DNA from: Euclidia mi
Lineage: Eukaryota > Arthropoda > Insecta > Lepidoptera > Erebidae
Assembly: GCA_944739405.2 (NCBI GenBank)
Contig: OX123186.2
Span: 14,034,995-14,098,994, forward strand
Direction of reading: 5' to 3'
DNA: 64,000 nt
A model generated the notes under the pieces. The model did not search any database. It saw only the letters and a list, made by a program, of their open reading frames with translations, and had not been told where the DNA came from. Shown here piece by piece: positions 36,348 through 47,975 of this stretch; positions within the stretch are counted from its first letter, which is position 1, and each line of letters opens with the position of its first letter. Both the position numbers and the translations under genes were made by a program.

Positions 36348-36535
36348 AAAGATCGTGTCCGTATTTGGCGGAGTGCTTCGTTCTGAAGACTATTACGAAT
36401 ACGAAGCAGCTAAGAAAACTTGCCGATGGCACAAACCCCCGCCTAAACCCGTACCTGTGATCGGCGTACGAAGAGTACCAGCAGACGAAGTTGAGATGGT
36501 TAGATATCTTTATAAATATGGACCATTGTCGACTG
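36348..36535 (+). CDS. papain-family cysteine protease, exon b
   Basis: Acceptor tttacag, donor gtaagtg. Phase 2 joins exon a (AA+A gives Lys), reading KIVSVFGGVLRSEDYYEYEA, AKKTCRWHKPPPKPVPV, IGVRRVPADEVEMVRYLYKY and GPLST. GGVLRSEDYYEY corresponds to the family's G(I/V)..E..YPY block with its disulfide Cys, and KYGPLST to the GP(V/I)S.A segment before the catalytic His. The next acceptor is 13.6 kb downstream, the intron being filled by a LINE, an R1 fragment and Helitron-like repeats. An ATG inside the intron before 36348 gives a spurious longer frame. Confidence 0.8.
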
Positions 36536-37020
36536 GTAAGTGTTACGAAAACTTTGTAAATTTTACGAAATAAAAGAGGCGCAGTTTGTCTGCCGAGAAG
36601 ACACAGTTACCTTATAATCTTATATAGCTTGGACTGATTTAGTACTCGCTGCCACCACTGCTAGCAAGCTAGCAAGTATGCGTACACTAATAGCACATAA
36701 CTAACACTACATTATTCTATACTTTTCGTTTCTAAAAAAATTAAGTAAGTTTTGGCGGCCCTGGGATCTTACTCTAATAGTGAATTGTAGTAAAAATTGT
36801 ATGTTAGAGTAACAATAAATCTATTTTTTATGAATATAAAAACTAATACTGAAACAGTGTGATTCCACGAACTGTTGTAATTAGGAAATCAAGATTAAAA
36901 GCCAATTACGATTATTTATACGACGAGTTTAATTAAAACTTTGTTTATAGTTGCACAAGTTACAAGGTTGATTGCCAAACAATATTCTTGACAAAAAAAT
37001 TCTGCCTGTATACATTCAAT
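36536..37020. other. intron sequence
   Basis: Protease intron before the LINE insertion; AT-rich, no other feature seen. Confidence 0.6.
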
Positions 37021-37502
37021 TGACTTTATTCCCTTTATTCCCTCTCCCCCCTGGATTCCGTGGAGTACGGACGTGATCAATAAACAGCGCCACATAATTT
37101 ATTTATAAAATTTTATTTATAAATTTGACTATCAAAAATCAACAACAAATATTAGGAGCGCAGAAGCTACGAAGAGGTCAGTCAAGTGCCGCTTCCCTCG
37201 CGTCACTAGAGCAGGACATACAAGGACTAGCCAAGGACGACAACACATCTATCAGCTGCGCTTCCGACTACCACAAGCACGCCGGCCCCGCCCTCTCTGC
37301 CAGCAGTGCGGAAGAGCGAGACAAATATATCACCGCGCCACACCTGAGTACGCTGCTAACGGCGCCTGCGCATCCAGCCACGCCTCCTCGCCCATTCAGA
37401 TCGAAGCTCTTGCAATTCTGTACAACTAACACTGCCGCAATACACCACTACACAACAGGTATAATAATTTATATCTACCTACTTACTGTTGTCATCGCTA
37501 AA

Positions 37503-38423
37503 ATGTCAGTCCAACATACTCCGCCAATGTCAACAAATGTGATTATAGATAATACTCTCGTAACGAGCTACGGGTCAGATACACAATTATACGTGTCGCC
37601 CAATAAAACTGGAACTGTCCATAGGGATTTCGTTACACGCAGAATAAAACGAAAGCACTCTGGCGCGAATTTCGCCCGAAAACACGACGCTACTTAATCA
37701 AATGAGAGATATGTTTACTGCATTCGAAACTAAGCAAAACTTGTGTTTTGAAAACTCATTGAGTCCGTAAACGTAATTAAGGACCAGAACATTGAGTTCC
37801 AAAAATGTGTAGACTTTTTGTCATCAAAATATGACGAATTTCTTGGCAAGATAGCTAAACTGGAACAGCAAAACTTAAACTACGAACACAAAATATTGTC
37901 CCTAGAGAGCAAAATTGAGCAGTTTGAGCGTAATTCTCGTGCCTCCGCTATAGAAATTAGGAACATCCCTAAACAACCATCTGAGGACAAGTCCACCCTA
38001 CGATCAATAGTGATGAAGGCGGGCGAGCTCATAGAACAACCAGTGTCCAACTCTGACATACAAGATATTTACCGTATAAAAACAAAGTCTGATACCAACA
38101 ATCATGTAATAGTGAACTTTACAACTACCACCTGTAAGGAAAGTTTCATCAAACAGTGCAGGGTATACAATAAGACTAGGAGAGATGACAAATTAAGCAC
38201 ATCAAGTCTACAGTTACCGGGCCCGTCGAAGCCTGTTTTTATCGGTGAATGTCTTACAAGCCTGGGGAGAAGACTTGCGTACCTGGCTAGACAAGCAGTT
38301 AAGGAGCATAATTTTCATAGCACATGGACTGTCTACGGTAAAGTCTTTATTAAGAAGACCCCTGACTCAATGGCGCTACGGATGGATTCTGAACAGGACT
38401 TCCAAAAACTTATTTCTAAATGA
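37503..38423 (+). pseudogene. LINE ORF1 (Baculo_FP-like) with two offsetting frameshifts
   Basis: ATG at 37503 (MSVQHTPPMSTNVII) continues to RRIKRKHSGANF. Near 37675 coding moves +1 (ENTTLLNQMRDMFTAFETK) and near 37750 back to the first frame (ESVNVIKDQNIEFQKCVDFL). The original frame has TAA at 37695 and TGA at 37749, so the two shifts do not rescue the ORF. The C-terminal half is uninterrupted: a coiled coil (KIAKLEQQNLNYEHKILSL), ASAIEIRNIPKQPSEDKS, DIQDIYRIKTKS and VYGKVFIKKTPD. It binds LINE RNA in related elements. Confidence 0.75.
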
Positions 38424-38874
38424 CTAGTACTAGTTCCTTCTGTTTTATTACCTAGTTGTTACTTTTTATTATTTGTTTTGCTTATCTTATGTTTTAATAA
38501 CACTAAACACCTTATTCACGCATTCCATACAAACATTTACTCTCAACAACACACAACATTTTATCTCTTTACACACGCTTTTATACTACTCACTCGCACA
38601 CACACACATCATATACACGCCTTTCAATTATTTCTGCTGGCACACTCTCTAATATATCGAAACACACCTTACGTTTTACATTTCACTTATATAAACAATA
38701 GTATCATACATAACTTTTTAGCCGACACAGGTAACAATTTCTCCACTCTAGCAATACCTTTAAATCCCCTACAAGCTATTAGCGTATCTACTGTAAAACA
38801 AAATATGTACAAAATATGTCCCACCGAAAAATTATCATACAAGGTTTCACCTACTTGTACTTCTAATTTCATAA

Positions 38875-41781
38875 TTCGATAATATTAATACAATAAATAG
38901 CGAACTAGATAGCTTTGATATTGCATTGTCTTCTACTTGCGAGATCGAGGACTGCCCGAAATTAATAAATAAACCACGCACCAGCTTGAAAATCATTCAC
39001 CAAAATATTCGTAGTCTTAATCGTAATTTCTCAAGTCTCTTAACACTTCTGGATCGCTCTGCAACTAACTGGGATCTTGTTATTCTTACGGAGTGTTGGC
39101 TTCGACACACATGCCACGTTCCTTTATTAGACGGCTACAGCTATACTAAAAATGAAAATAACGTTACACAAAACGAAGGAGTAATTGTATACCACAAAAA
39201 GAATATGCGCTTATCAATTTTTGAGCCTAGCTTACGCGAGGCTAACTGTCTAACAATAAAAATTAATAATAACACGATCGTAATAGCAATTTACAGACCC
39301 CCTGGCTATAAGAACATCGATCCTTTTATCGAGTCACTCAACGAACTTCTTTGCAACTCTAATCACTCTAATGTCTTTCTTATTGGGGATATTAACATAG
39401 ATATTTCGACCGGTACTAAAGATCCCAACTCAGCTGTCTATCTAAACTTACTAGCTTCTCATGGTATCTTACCGGCCCATCAGTTGCCTACTCACAGCAA
39501 AACCTGTCTGGACCACCTCATGCTCAAAACCAAACTGCCGGCTTTCTGCTACGTGGCTGAAACAGCGATAACTGATCATGTTATTTTCATATTGCAACAC
39601 CAGGATCGTTCCTCGAACTCTACCGTAATAAAGAAAATTAATTATGATAATTTGGACAGTGACATGAATAATCTTTGCTTTAACTCTATCTTCGAAACTT
39701 CTGACGCTAGTGTAGCTACCTCTCGCCTTGTTACTAAACTGAATTATATAATTAACTCTAACACTCACTTACACCGAATTCCAAATCGAAAACGGATCAA
39801 GAAGCCTTGGATAACGCCTGGTTTATTGAGATGTATGAAGAACCGTGACAAGCTTCATATAAAAGCAAAGAAAAACACGAACAACGAGGTTATAAAGGTT
39901 ACGTATACTAGGTACAGAAATTTCTGTAACTTGCTACTAAAACGCCTAAAACGAGAATACGAAACAAAACTAACAAATAATGCGGCTGACACTAAGACTT
40001 TATGGGACGCCATAAAACAAATTACACACACGACCAAAAAGCATACACCCGCTACAGGCCTTCTCACTTCCTCTAATCCATCAGTATCGGCTAATAAGAT
40101 AAATAATTTTTTCGTATCCATCGGTAAGAACCTATCTGACAAAGCTTTCGACCCTGACTGTTGGAATGGTCTCTCAGATGTTGTCTCGCAGCCATTTTCT
40201 TTCGCCTTGGCACCCACAGACGAAGTTGAAGTCCAACATACTATAGCTAACTTAAAAAAGAGCAATACCGTGGGCCGTGATAATATATCTGGTACATTTT
40301 TGAAACGGTATCACCAAACTCTAGCCCCACCTCTCACACACATTTTTAATTTAATGTTTAGTTCTGGAACCTTCCCGAAAGAGTTTAAATTAGCCGAGGT
40401 TATCCCAATCTACAAAAGTGGCGACACGGGCTGTGTCAACAACTACAGACCTATTTCTATTCTTACTGCCATTTCAAAAATCGTCGAAAAGCTCCTAAAT
40501 AAACGTCTTCTAAAGTACTTAGAATCAAAGCATCTTCTGTCGAGTTCTCAATTTGGGTTTAGGGCTGGCATGTCAACACATGATGCTGTACATGAACTTG
40601 TCGATCACACAGTTCGCAAACTTGACCAAAAGAAGAAGGTAGTGGCAGTGTTTTTAGACTTGGCAAAGGCTTTTGACACGGTCCGTGTTCCACTCTTACT
40701 ATCGAAACTCGAAAAGCTAGGAATCCGGGACAATCAGCTTCGACTGTTTGAAGATTATTTGGTTGATCGAATGCAGAGGGTCAGGTTTGGTGATGTCGTC
40801 AGTGATGACCAGTCCGTTGTCTGCGGTGTGCCCCAAGGTAGTGTTCTGGGACCTACGCTCTTTCTTACTTATATAAATGACCTATGCAACCTTTCTCTCA
40901 GGAACGGAAAGATAGTCACGTATGCTGACGACACCGCCCTAATCTTTCATGGTGATTCCTGGGATGATGCTTTTGTGTCTGCACAGCTAGGTTTTAATAA
41001 GGTGACCACATGGCTCAAAGGAAATGGACTCACTCTCAACGTTGAAAAGACGCCATTCACTATCAAGAGCAGTTCATCATCAACAACTGACAGCCATGAT
41101 ATAATATATCATACATGTCACCTTAGCCATCCCTGCACTTGCACTCAACTTACCGTAGCCTCCAAGGTTAAGTATCTGGGAGTCGTAATAGACGATTCAC
41201 TGAACTTCTGTCACCATGTGGACTTACTATCCTCCAGAACGCGGAAACTAATGTCGATCTTTAAGAACTTACGGCACATAGCGGACACTCAGGTCGTCAA
41301 AAGCATTTATCTTGCCCTATGTCAATCCATTATAAGCTATTGTATTACTGTGTGGGGAGGAGCATGTAAAAATAGCATGATCAAAGTCGAGAGAGCGCAA
41401 AGAGCAGTCCTTAAAGTAAGTCGGTCCTTGCCATTCCTCTTTTCTACCAAGGACCTGTATCAGTTTACTGACGTCCTGACTGTGAGGCAATTGTTTGTTT
41501 TAGGGATCGTTCTCAAACAGCATGCCAAACTTACTTTTGATCATACTAAGCTGAAAGGTAAACGCAGAAATTATCACACTTGTGACACCCTGAATGTCCG
41601 GTGGAACACAGCGTTCTCATCGAGATTTTTTGGATTCCTAGGAGGTTACTTATATAATAAAATTAACAAAGAGCTCAGCATTTACTCACTTACTCGTTAC
41701 AAATGCAAAAAGGTGGTCACAGCCTGGTTGAAATCTCTTAGTTACGACGAGACAGAAAACCTTATACACATTATTTCCTAA
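38875..41781 (+). CDS. LINE ORF2 polyprotein: endonuclease and reverse transcriptase
   Basis: The frame is open from 38875 to TAA at 41779. AP-type endonuclease: KIIHQNIRSLNRNFS, VILTECWL (Glu), AIYRPPGYKN, LIGDINIDIS, KTCLDHLMLK and ITDHVIF (Asp-His). Reverse transcriptase: NTVGRDNISGTFLKRY, NNYRPISILTAISKIVEK, SSQFGFRAGMSTHDAV, FLDLAKAFDTVRVPLL, CGVPQGSVLGPTLFLTY, catalytic TYADDTALIFHGDS, KYLGVVIDDSLNF. A thumb and C-terminal domain end SYDETENLIHIIS. Full length for the type and all catalytic motifs intact. Odd point: no ATG opens the frame; the first codon of the annotatable run is TTG at 38926 and the frame begins after TAA at 38872. The related LINE at 25-30 kb does have an ATG at the equivalent point, so the start was probably lost, or ORF2 relies on reinitiation. 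Confidence 0.85.
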   Translation, partial: FDNINTINSELDSFDIALSSTCEIEDCPKLINKPRTSLKIIHQNIRSLNRNFSSLLTLLDRSATNWDLVILTECWLRHTCHVPLLDGYSYTKNENNVTQNEGVIVYHKKNMRLSIFEPSLREANCLTIKINNNTIVIAIYRPPGYKNIDPFIESLNELLCNSNHSNVFLIGDINIDISTGTKDPNSAVYLNLLASHGILPAHQLPTHSKTCLDHLMLKTKLPAFCYVAETAITDHVIFILQHQDRSSNSTVIKKINYDNLDSDMNNLCFNSIFETSDASVATSRLVTKLNYIINSNTHLHRIPNRKRIKKPWITPGLLRCMKNRDKLHIKAKKNTNNEVIKVTYTRYRNFCNLLLKRLKREYETKLTNNAADTKTLWDAIKQITHTTKKHTPATGLLTSSNPSVSANKINNFFVSIGKNLSDKAFDPDCWNGLSDVVSQPFSFALAPTDEVEVQHTIANLKKSNTVGRDNISGTFLKRYHQTLAPPLTHIFNLMFSSGTFPKEFKLAEVIPIYKSGDTGCVNNYRPISILTAISKIVEKLLNKRLLKYLESKHLLSSSQFGFRAGMSTHDAVHELVDHTVRKLDQKKKVVAVFLDLAKAFDTVRVPLLLSKLEKLGIRDNQLRLFEDYLVDRMQRVRFGDVVSDDQSVVCGVPQGSVLGPTLFLTYINDLCNLSLRNGKIVTYADDTALIFHGDSWDDAFVSAQLGFNKVTTWLKGNGLTLNVEKTPFTIKSSSSSTTDSHDIIYHTCHLSHPCTCTQLTVASKVKYLGVVIDDSLNFCHHVDLLSSRTRKLMSIFKNLRHIADTQVVKSIYLALCQSIISYCITVWGGACKNSMIKVERAQRAVLKVSRSLPFLFSTKDLYQFTDVLTVRQLFVLGIVLKQHAKLTFDHTKLKGKRRNYHTCDTLNVRWNTAFSSRFFGFLGGYLYNKINKELSIYSLTRYKCKKVVTAWLKSLSYDETENLIHIIS

Positions 41782-41799
41782 ACCGACTGCACCCACACC

Positions 41800-41806
41800 A
41801 TGCGCG

Positions 41807-41845
<39 letters not shown>

Positions 41846-41998
41846 GCACACACGTACACAAACGCACACCAACACACACACACACACACACACACACCCG
41901 CACGCACGCACGCACGTACACAAACACACACCAACACACACACACACACCCGCACGCACGCACGTACACAAACACACACACACGCACACACTCTCATT
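41800..41998. repeat. (CA)n/(CGCA)n compound microsatellite
   Basis: About 200 bp of CA and CGCACGCA repeats with an internal roughly 60 bp periodicity ('acacaaacacacaccaacac'). Open frames on both strands encode Cys-Val or Thr-His repeats and are not genes. Confidence 0.95.
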
Positions 41999-42184
41999 CA
42001 TAAGTAATGCATGACTAGTGCTGCACGTATCCAGTGCTTGGAGAGGCTGGTAATCTGTCATACAGGTCTCCTAGTACAGATACCAGTCTCTCACATAGTG
42101 GCATATATAGAATAAGCTTATATTGTGCAATTATGTATTTTGTAACTATGTGAGAGAGAAACAATAAAGTTATATTATAAAGTT

Positions 42185-42420
42185 ATATTATTATTGACTA
42201 ACAGACAACAAACATCCAAAACTACCAAGCACAAGAAGCCGAAATTTGGCACGAATGTTCCTTGGGAACCGTAAAGGTGCAATAAGAAGAGCTTACCCTT
42301 TTTGTCGTGTGGAAAATGAGTTTCCTCATGCCCCTCCAACCGGGGAGCGGTCGAAGTGGGTATGTCGGACTCCCACCCCGTGGGACTACCGACTGGGCTA
42401 CCGACTAAAAACCACACGAT
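42185..42420 (-). repeat. diverged copy of the 35340/55797 repeat and adjacent repeat
   Basis: 'gaagccgaaatttggcacga' and 'gttccttgggaaccgtaaag' are the inverse of the family block containing 'cggtcctcaaggaacatac'. The stretch continues into GC-rich sequence with 'cccaccccgtgggactaccg'. Confidence 0.5.
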
Positions 42421-42599
42421 GGCTCCGTAACTTTACGCCTTGCAGGTACAACAGGAACTGTGGTTGTATTGCTCCGCTGTACCTGTCGCGTTCGTCCCCT
42501 TGCTTGAGACGCTTGCCCGTGAAAAGCGGGGTGTGCAATGCCTTTCACAGCAGACTGCACCACACAGTACGCTGCCTTCTCAGATCCGCTTATGGTGGA

Positions 42600-43535
42600 T
42601 CGTTAGAGGCACCCCCTCCAACGCCCGCAGACCTGAGCAAGAGTCGGGTTCAACGCCCGCTGCCGCCGCCTCGACGCCACCTTCGCCTGCGAGCGGGATT
42701 GCGTCGTTCATGCTCCCGCTCGGCGGCCTCCTTCTGGAGCATTACACCTTCACAGAAGGAGACTACTGCACGCCAATTGTGGGCGTCCTCCACTATTGCC
42801 ACTACTACGAGTGGTAGGGACAAATCCCTCCCGATGGTGGCGACTAGGGTACTCCGCTCGTCCGCCCACGCGGGGCACACCTAGTGTGTGTTAGGCGGAG
42901 TCCAGGTCGTCATCGCAGTTGTGACACTGTGTCGTCTCCTCACGTCCGATCTGACTCAGATACTCACCGAAGAAACCATGGCCGGTAAGTATCTGAGTCA
43001 GCCGGAAAGTAGTGCACTCTTTCGTCTCGAGCCAGGCGTCAAATATTGGCAAAATCGCACCGACGATGCGTTAGCGCGTGCAACGCGGTAGATGCAGCCG
43101 CACGCGCCACTCCTCATACGCGCTTCGGTGCGCATTTCGCCGGTATTCTTCGAGCGTTTCACTCGGCGCCCCGCCTAGCTGACGAAGGCGAACCTCGTCA
43201 TAAAGACGGGCATTCACCCATGCCAGGAGATCCCACGGTGGAAGGCGCGCAAAGAGCGTCGCCACCTCATGGGATATCGTCCTGAGGCCTCGTGCGACCC
43301 GAATGGCCACCAATCGCTGCAGACTGGCTAGAATAGCCCTGCAGCGGTAGGCGCGCGTGAGACGATGATGCCACACGGGCGCCCCATAGAGAATCATGGA
43401 CCGCACGACGCCACAGTAGAGGCGGCGAACTTCCTCACGTGGCCCACCTAGGTTCGGGAGCAGGCGCTGAAGCGCGCCCGCCGCACCACGAACCCGAGGG
43501 GCCAAGCGCAAGAAGAGCTTTCCCTAAATGCCCAC
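42600..43535 (-). pseudogene. R1-clade LINE C-terminal fragment with zinc knuckle
   Basis: On the minus strand, upstream part: LAPRVRGAAGALQRLLPNLG, VRRLYCGVVRSMILYGAPVW and LVAIRVARGLRTISHEVATL. Later: QILTGHGFFGEYLSQIGRE, CHNCDDDLDSA*HTLGVC (a CX2CX8HX4C-like finger with a stop in it), PAWADERSTLVATIG and VSFCEGVMLQKEAAERE. These are the thumb and C-terminal blocks of R1-type elements, which often target specific sites. The reverse transcriptase core is absent. The high GC content contrasts with the flanks. Confidence 0.75.
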
Positions 43536-43626
43536 GGGATCTGGATAGTGGTTAAATGAAAAAAAGTGCGGGTGTCGTTGCTGGCATTCTCTAATTATTA
43601 AATAAGTAGGTAGCGATGGCGTACAG

Positions 43627-43985
43627 ATGAATGCTTGCCATCAGTTGGACTCAGAGAGTCACGAATTAGTAAACGAAGAAGTCTTGCGACGTATTGGGAA
43701 GAAACGAGAGCTCCTACGGACTTTCAAAAAGAGAACAGTTGCATACTTGGGCCATGTGCTCCGGCACGATAGATATGGACTGTTGCAACTCATAATGTGT
43801 AAACGAGCAAAGTCGCTGGAAAGAGAAAGTTCGGGCGAAGAAAGAAATCCTGGCTCCGCAACATCAGGGAGTGGACGGGGACCGCGAGCGCTGCCGAGCT
43901 GTTCCGCCTCGCTAAAGACAAGGAGAAGTACACGGAGCTAACGGCTATCCTCCACTTGTTGGAGAGGCCCTGAAAGAAGAAGAAG
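43627..43985 (+). pseudogene. LINE reverse transcriptase C-terminal fragment
   Basis: EEVLRRIGKKRELLRTFKKR, TVAYLGHVLRHDRYGLLQLI, then after a frameshift near 43805 KRKFGRRKKSWLRNIREWTG and ELFRLAKDKEKYTELTAIL, ending ERP and TGA before an (AAG)n tail at 43975-43990. The LGH..R...Y.LL..I..GK..GKR..GRR..SWL pattern is the usual C-terminus of CR1/L2/RTE-like LINEs. No catalytic domain remains. Confidence 0.7.
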
Positions 43986-43989
43986 AAGA

Positions 43990-46083
43990 TAGTAAAATGT
44001 GGTGACAAAACCTCTGCTAAGCAGAGGGACTCGCGTTTAAACCAAGTGCGCATCACTGTTCTTTTTTAAGAAAGTGCATATTAAATTGCTATCTAACTTG
44101 CTAAACGGCAAAGGAAAGCGTCATCTCATCTTAAAACAACCTGCATTTCTAAAAGCTAACCATAAGTTATATGAAGTCTGCTAACTCACACTTAACCAAC
44201 ATGTAGTAAAGGCCTAGCGTTTCTCAATGTGAGGAGAGTCGTCGGGCCCAGCCGTGGGACATTTTATAATAAGGGCATTACTCGTACATTACTTACACAT
44301 TTAATTTCATTGCACTTATCTCAAATGAAATAAAAACTAAATATAACAATTCTTTAGTTGCAAGAAAAGTCAGAAAAAAGGAAGCCCTCAAACAAACACA
44401 TGCGATCATAATTCAGATCAAGTAAAACCTTCTTAGCAGGCACAAAGTGCACTGCTAATAGAAAGTGAAGGCAGTTTTTTTTGTGCATATGTAACTAAAT
44501 GAAGACCCTGAGCGGTAAAAGACCACTTCTTCTCTCCGGCAACATAAAATTATTCCGAATAACTATACTTTACCAACCACTCTCCAAATTACATTTTAAT
44601 TATCTCAACTCAGTTGTCGCAGTGATTTTACTGATTAACCACACAATTCTATCAGTAGTTGTATTCTTAAGACTGTCGTCTGGAAAGTTTCATAGGAGTT
44701 CATTCACCTAAGCACCACAAAGAACTGTTGTTTTATATTCAAAGGGTTACTCTCATTGTAAGCTGTGATTGCAATAGTTGTGACTTGAGTATGAAACCCC
44801 GGTTTTGGAAAGCTAAGTGCTACTTTTGGTATTCGAATGAATTGGTTTCTGACTTCATTCAATGTGTTTCTATGTATAATATGTATGTAGTTACAAAAAA
44901 AAAAGTATATATGTATGTTTATCCATTATCTAGTACCCATAACACAAGCTCTGCTTAGCTTGGGACTAGATGGTGATGTGTGTATGTGGTAGAATATTAT
45001 ATATTATATTATATATAGTGGTATGTTAACGACGTTAATCGGTATACATCACGGTAAAGTGTAAGTCACAACGAAACCTTAAACACTTGGCTACGTTTGA
45101 TTAAGTCGAGTAAGATAATTTGGATTCACAATAATCACAAAGAATCCCAAGAGGCCAGTTCGGCATGAAATATTACGCGAATGAAACAGGAAAAATACAG
45201 CATTATCAAATTCCAGTTTAATTTCTTTTATTTTGCTACTACATGCCCAAGACTGTCGACCTCTACGCGTCAGGCATATGTTAAATGTTTTAAGAAACCA
45301 CTAATTTGCATGCTACTATTAAGATAGTTAATAGTTAATTAGGCCTGTTCTGTTATATTTAATCCCAACACCTATGTAAAAAACCCTATTTACTGCGAAT
45401 AAAGATTATTTGTATTTGTCATTATCATCGTCCTAGCGTTTTACCAGTTGCATCCAAACCTTCTCACCTTTGTGCCCGGGGACGCTTGCTATTCTAACCA
45501 GATTTGACAGAAAAGCTGATTGATTTTCCACAGAGCTACTGCCGTCTGTCTTCCGCAACCAAAGGGATAACCATATTCCACGGTTTAGGCCATTATCGGT
45601 TTATTTGAAGGTACTAACTTCCCGTAACGACAGTCAAAAGTCTACATGAGAGCCGGGACGGGCAGTTTAACGTGCTTCCCGAAGAACGGGGAAAGTATGA
45701 ACCTCTACGCGTGTAAGTCGCAATTCAAACCTAAGAAGCGATATCAATTACATACCCCGTAAACAATACGTTTTCCTTCACGGTGCTATCTTGAAGTATG
45801 ACAATCAAGTGGTTACATAAACAAAACATTAATCAAATATAACAAATAGCCCGGATATTTGTTATCGTGCAAAACAACGGTTTATCATCTCTGGGAGAGT
45901 AAAAGTAAATTGAAGGGAATGTTTTATGTGTACTGACAGTGTTGCTGGTAGATAAGTATTTCGTGACTTGATGGCCCGAAGCATAAGTTTGTCTGCGAAT
46001 ATTTTTTTAGGCTTTTTATTAGTTTGTCCTTGTAAGGAGATCTGTTGGCCCACTTGACAGCGAGGTAGCTATACTTATTATAA
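43990..46083. other. protease intron, no recognised genes
   Basis: A stretch of about 2.1 kb. A retroelement-tail-like 'cgaataaagattatttgtat' lies near 45400. Short open frames (44499-44958, 45862-46053) lack family motifs. Confidence 0.5.
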
Positions 46084-46330
46084 AACTAGCTTTTGCCCGC
46101 GGCTTCGCACGCGTCATTCAACTTCAATTCGAGGTAACACAAGTCGACTTTCAGTCTCAATTTGTGTGAAGACACTCGTGATTACTCTAAAGACTTCAGA
46201 AACAATATAGCGTACAAATTAACTCGGTCAGTAACCATGACATTATCTACCGAAAGGTACATCATAACTTCACCTTGCATACAGACAAATGTCAAAGCCA
46301 TGTTCCAATACATGTCCAATATATGTATAT
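46084..46330 (-). mobile_element. Helitron-like fragment, 3' end at 46084
   Basis: Read on the minus strand it ends GCCGCGGGCAAAAGCTAGT, the CTAG-type 3' terminus with a short hairpin seen in lepidopteran non-autonomous Helitrons. The internal sequence is the inverse of 46870-47130 ('ttcggtagataaggtcatgg'). No Rep/helicase gene is present. Confidence 0.5.
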
Positions 46331-47975
46331 CTATGAAAACTTTCTCATTTAAATTTTGTTTATTTTACTTATAGACTCACTCCTGTATCCCCGAAGGGGT
46401 AGGCAGAGGTGTAATATTACACCCACATTTCGCCATGAATTTTTAAGTTCCACGTAATAGGGGCAATCCCTACTAATATTATAAAATCGAAAGTGTGTAT
46501 GTATGTTTGTATGTATGTACGTATGTATGTTCCGTTTTCACGCTAAAACGGCTGAACCAATTTTGTTGAAATTTAATATAGAGATATATTGGACCATGGA
46601 GACGGACATAGGCTACCATAGGTTGCAAAAATTAAACTGGGAGGGATAGTAGCGAGGGTAGAAGTTTGTACGGCACAAATTTAACTCTTGGAAGTAAAAA
46701 CGCATGCGCTAATAATTTAGTGCTGCGCATGTGCTATCGCATATCTGTGAGTACTGTCACATCATACATAATGTCATATTGTGCACGGTGATTAAATTGT
46801 TCGCATATATAAACTGATAAATTATATACTACGCTTAAACGGTTGAAACGATTTTCCCTACTAATATTATAAATGCGAAACTGTTTATAGATATATATTG
46901 GACATGTAGTAGAACATGGCTTTGACATTTGATTGTATGCAAGGTGATGTTATTGTGTACCTTTCGGTAGATAAGGTCATGGAAACTGACCGAGTTACTT
47001 TGTATCCTATAAAGTTTCTGAAGTCTTTAGAATAATTAGGAGTGCCTTCACACAATTTGAGACTGAAAGTAGATTTGTGTTACCCCGAATTTAACGCGCG
47101 CAAAGCGGCGGGCAAAGTTTATAGTATAAGTTGAGAAAATCGTTTCACAATGTATATCTATGAAAACTTTCTCATTTAAATTTTGTTTATTTTACTTATA
47201 GACTCACGCCTGTATCCCCGAAGGGGTAGGCAGAGGTGTAATATTACACCCACATTTCGTCATGAATTTTTAAGTTCCACGTAATAGGGGCAATCCCTAC
47301 TAATATTATAAAATTGAAAGTGTGTATGTATGTTTGTATGTATGTACGTATGTATGTTCCGTTTTCACGCTAAAACGGCTGAACCAATTTTGTTGAAATT
47401 TAATATAGAGATATATTGGACCATGGAGACGGACATAGGCTACCATAGGTTGCAAAAATTAAACTGGGAGGGATAGTAGCGAGGGTAGAAGTTTGTACGG
47501 CACAAATTTAACTCTTGGAAGTAAAAACGCATGCGCTAATAATTTAGTGCTGCGCATGTGCTATCGCATATCTGTGAGTACTGTCACATCATACATAATG
47601 TCATATTGTGCACGGTGATTAAATTGTTCGCATATATAAACTGATAAATTATGTACTACGCTTAAACGGCTGAAACGATTTTCCCTACTAATATTATAAA
47701 TGCGAAACTGTTTATAGATATATATTGGACATGTATTAGAACATGGCTTTGACATTTGATTGTATGCAAGGTGATGTTATTGTGTACCTTTCGGTAGATA
47801 AGGTCATGGAAACTGACCGAGTTACTTTGTATCCTATAAAGTTTCTGAAGTCTTTAGAATAATTAGGAGTGCCTTCACACAACTTGAGACTGAAAGTAGA
47901 TTTGTGTTACCCCGAATTTAACGCGCGCAAAGCGGCGGGCAAAGTTTATAGTATAAGTTGAGAAAATCGTTTCAG
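46324..47975 (+). repeat. 827 bp tandem duplication (two units)
   Basis: Unit 1 is 46324-47150, unit 2 47151 to about 47975. Both begin 'tgtatatctatgaaaacttt' and contain a SINE fragment ('ccccgaaggggtaggcagag'), the Helitron-like start 'cctactaatattataaa', a GTATGT microsatellite and a second Helitron-like block. Only a few substitutions separate the units, so the duplication is recent. Confidence 0.9.

Larger units (their letters stand above)
37021..42195 (+). mobile_element. Jockey/CR1-type LINE, about 5.2 kb, largely intact
   Basis: A 5' region of about 480 bp, ORF1 (37503-38423), spacer, ORF2 (about 38875-41781), a CA/CG-rich tract and a 3' region ending in TTATATTA repeats after an AATAAA at about 42160. 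It is inserted in the large protease intron in the sense orientation. Boundaries are approximate because no TSD could be confirmed. Confidence 0.75.

Noticed and set aside
41686..42061. Cys-Val and Thr-His rich frames on both strands
   Set aside because: Products of the CA/CGCA microsatellite after the LINE.
44499..44958. Two + frames of 70 and 76 codons in the large intron
   Set aside because: No motif, no codon bias and no link to a promoter or splice site.
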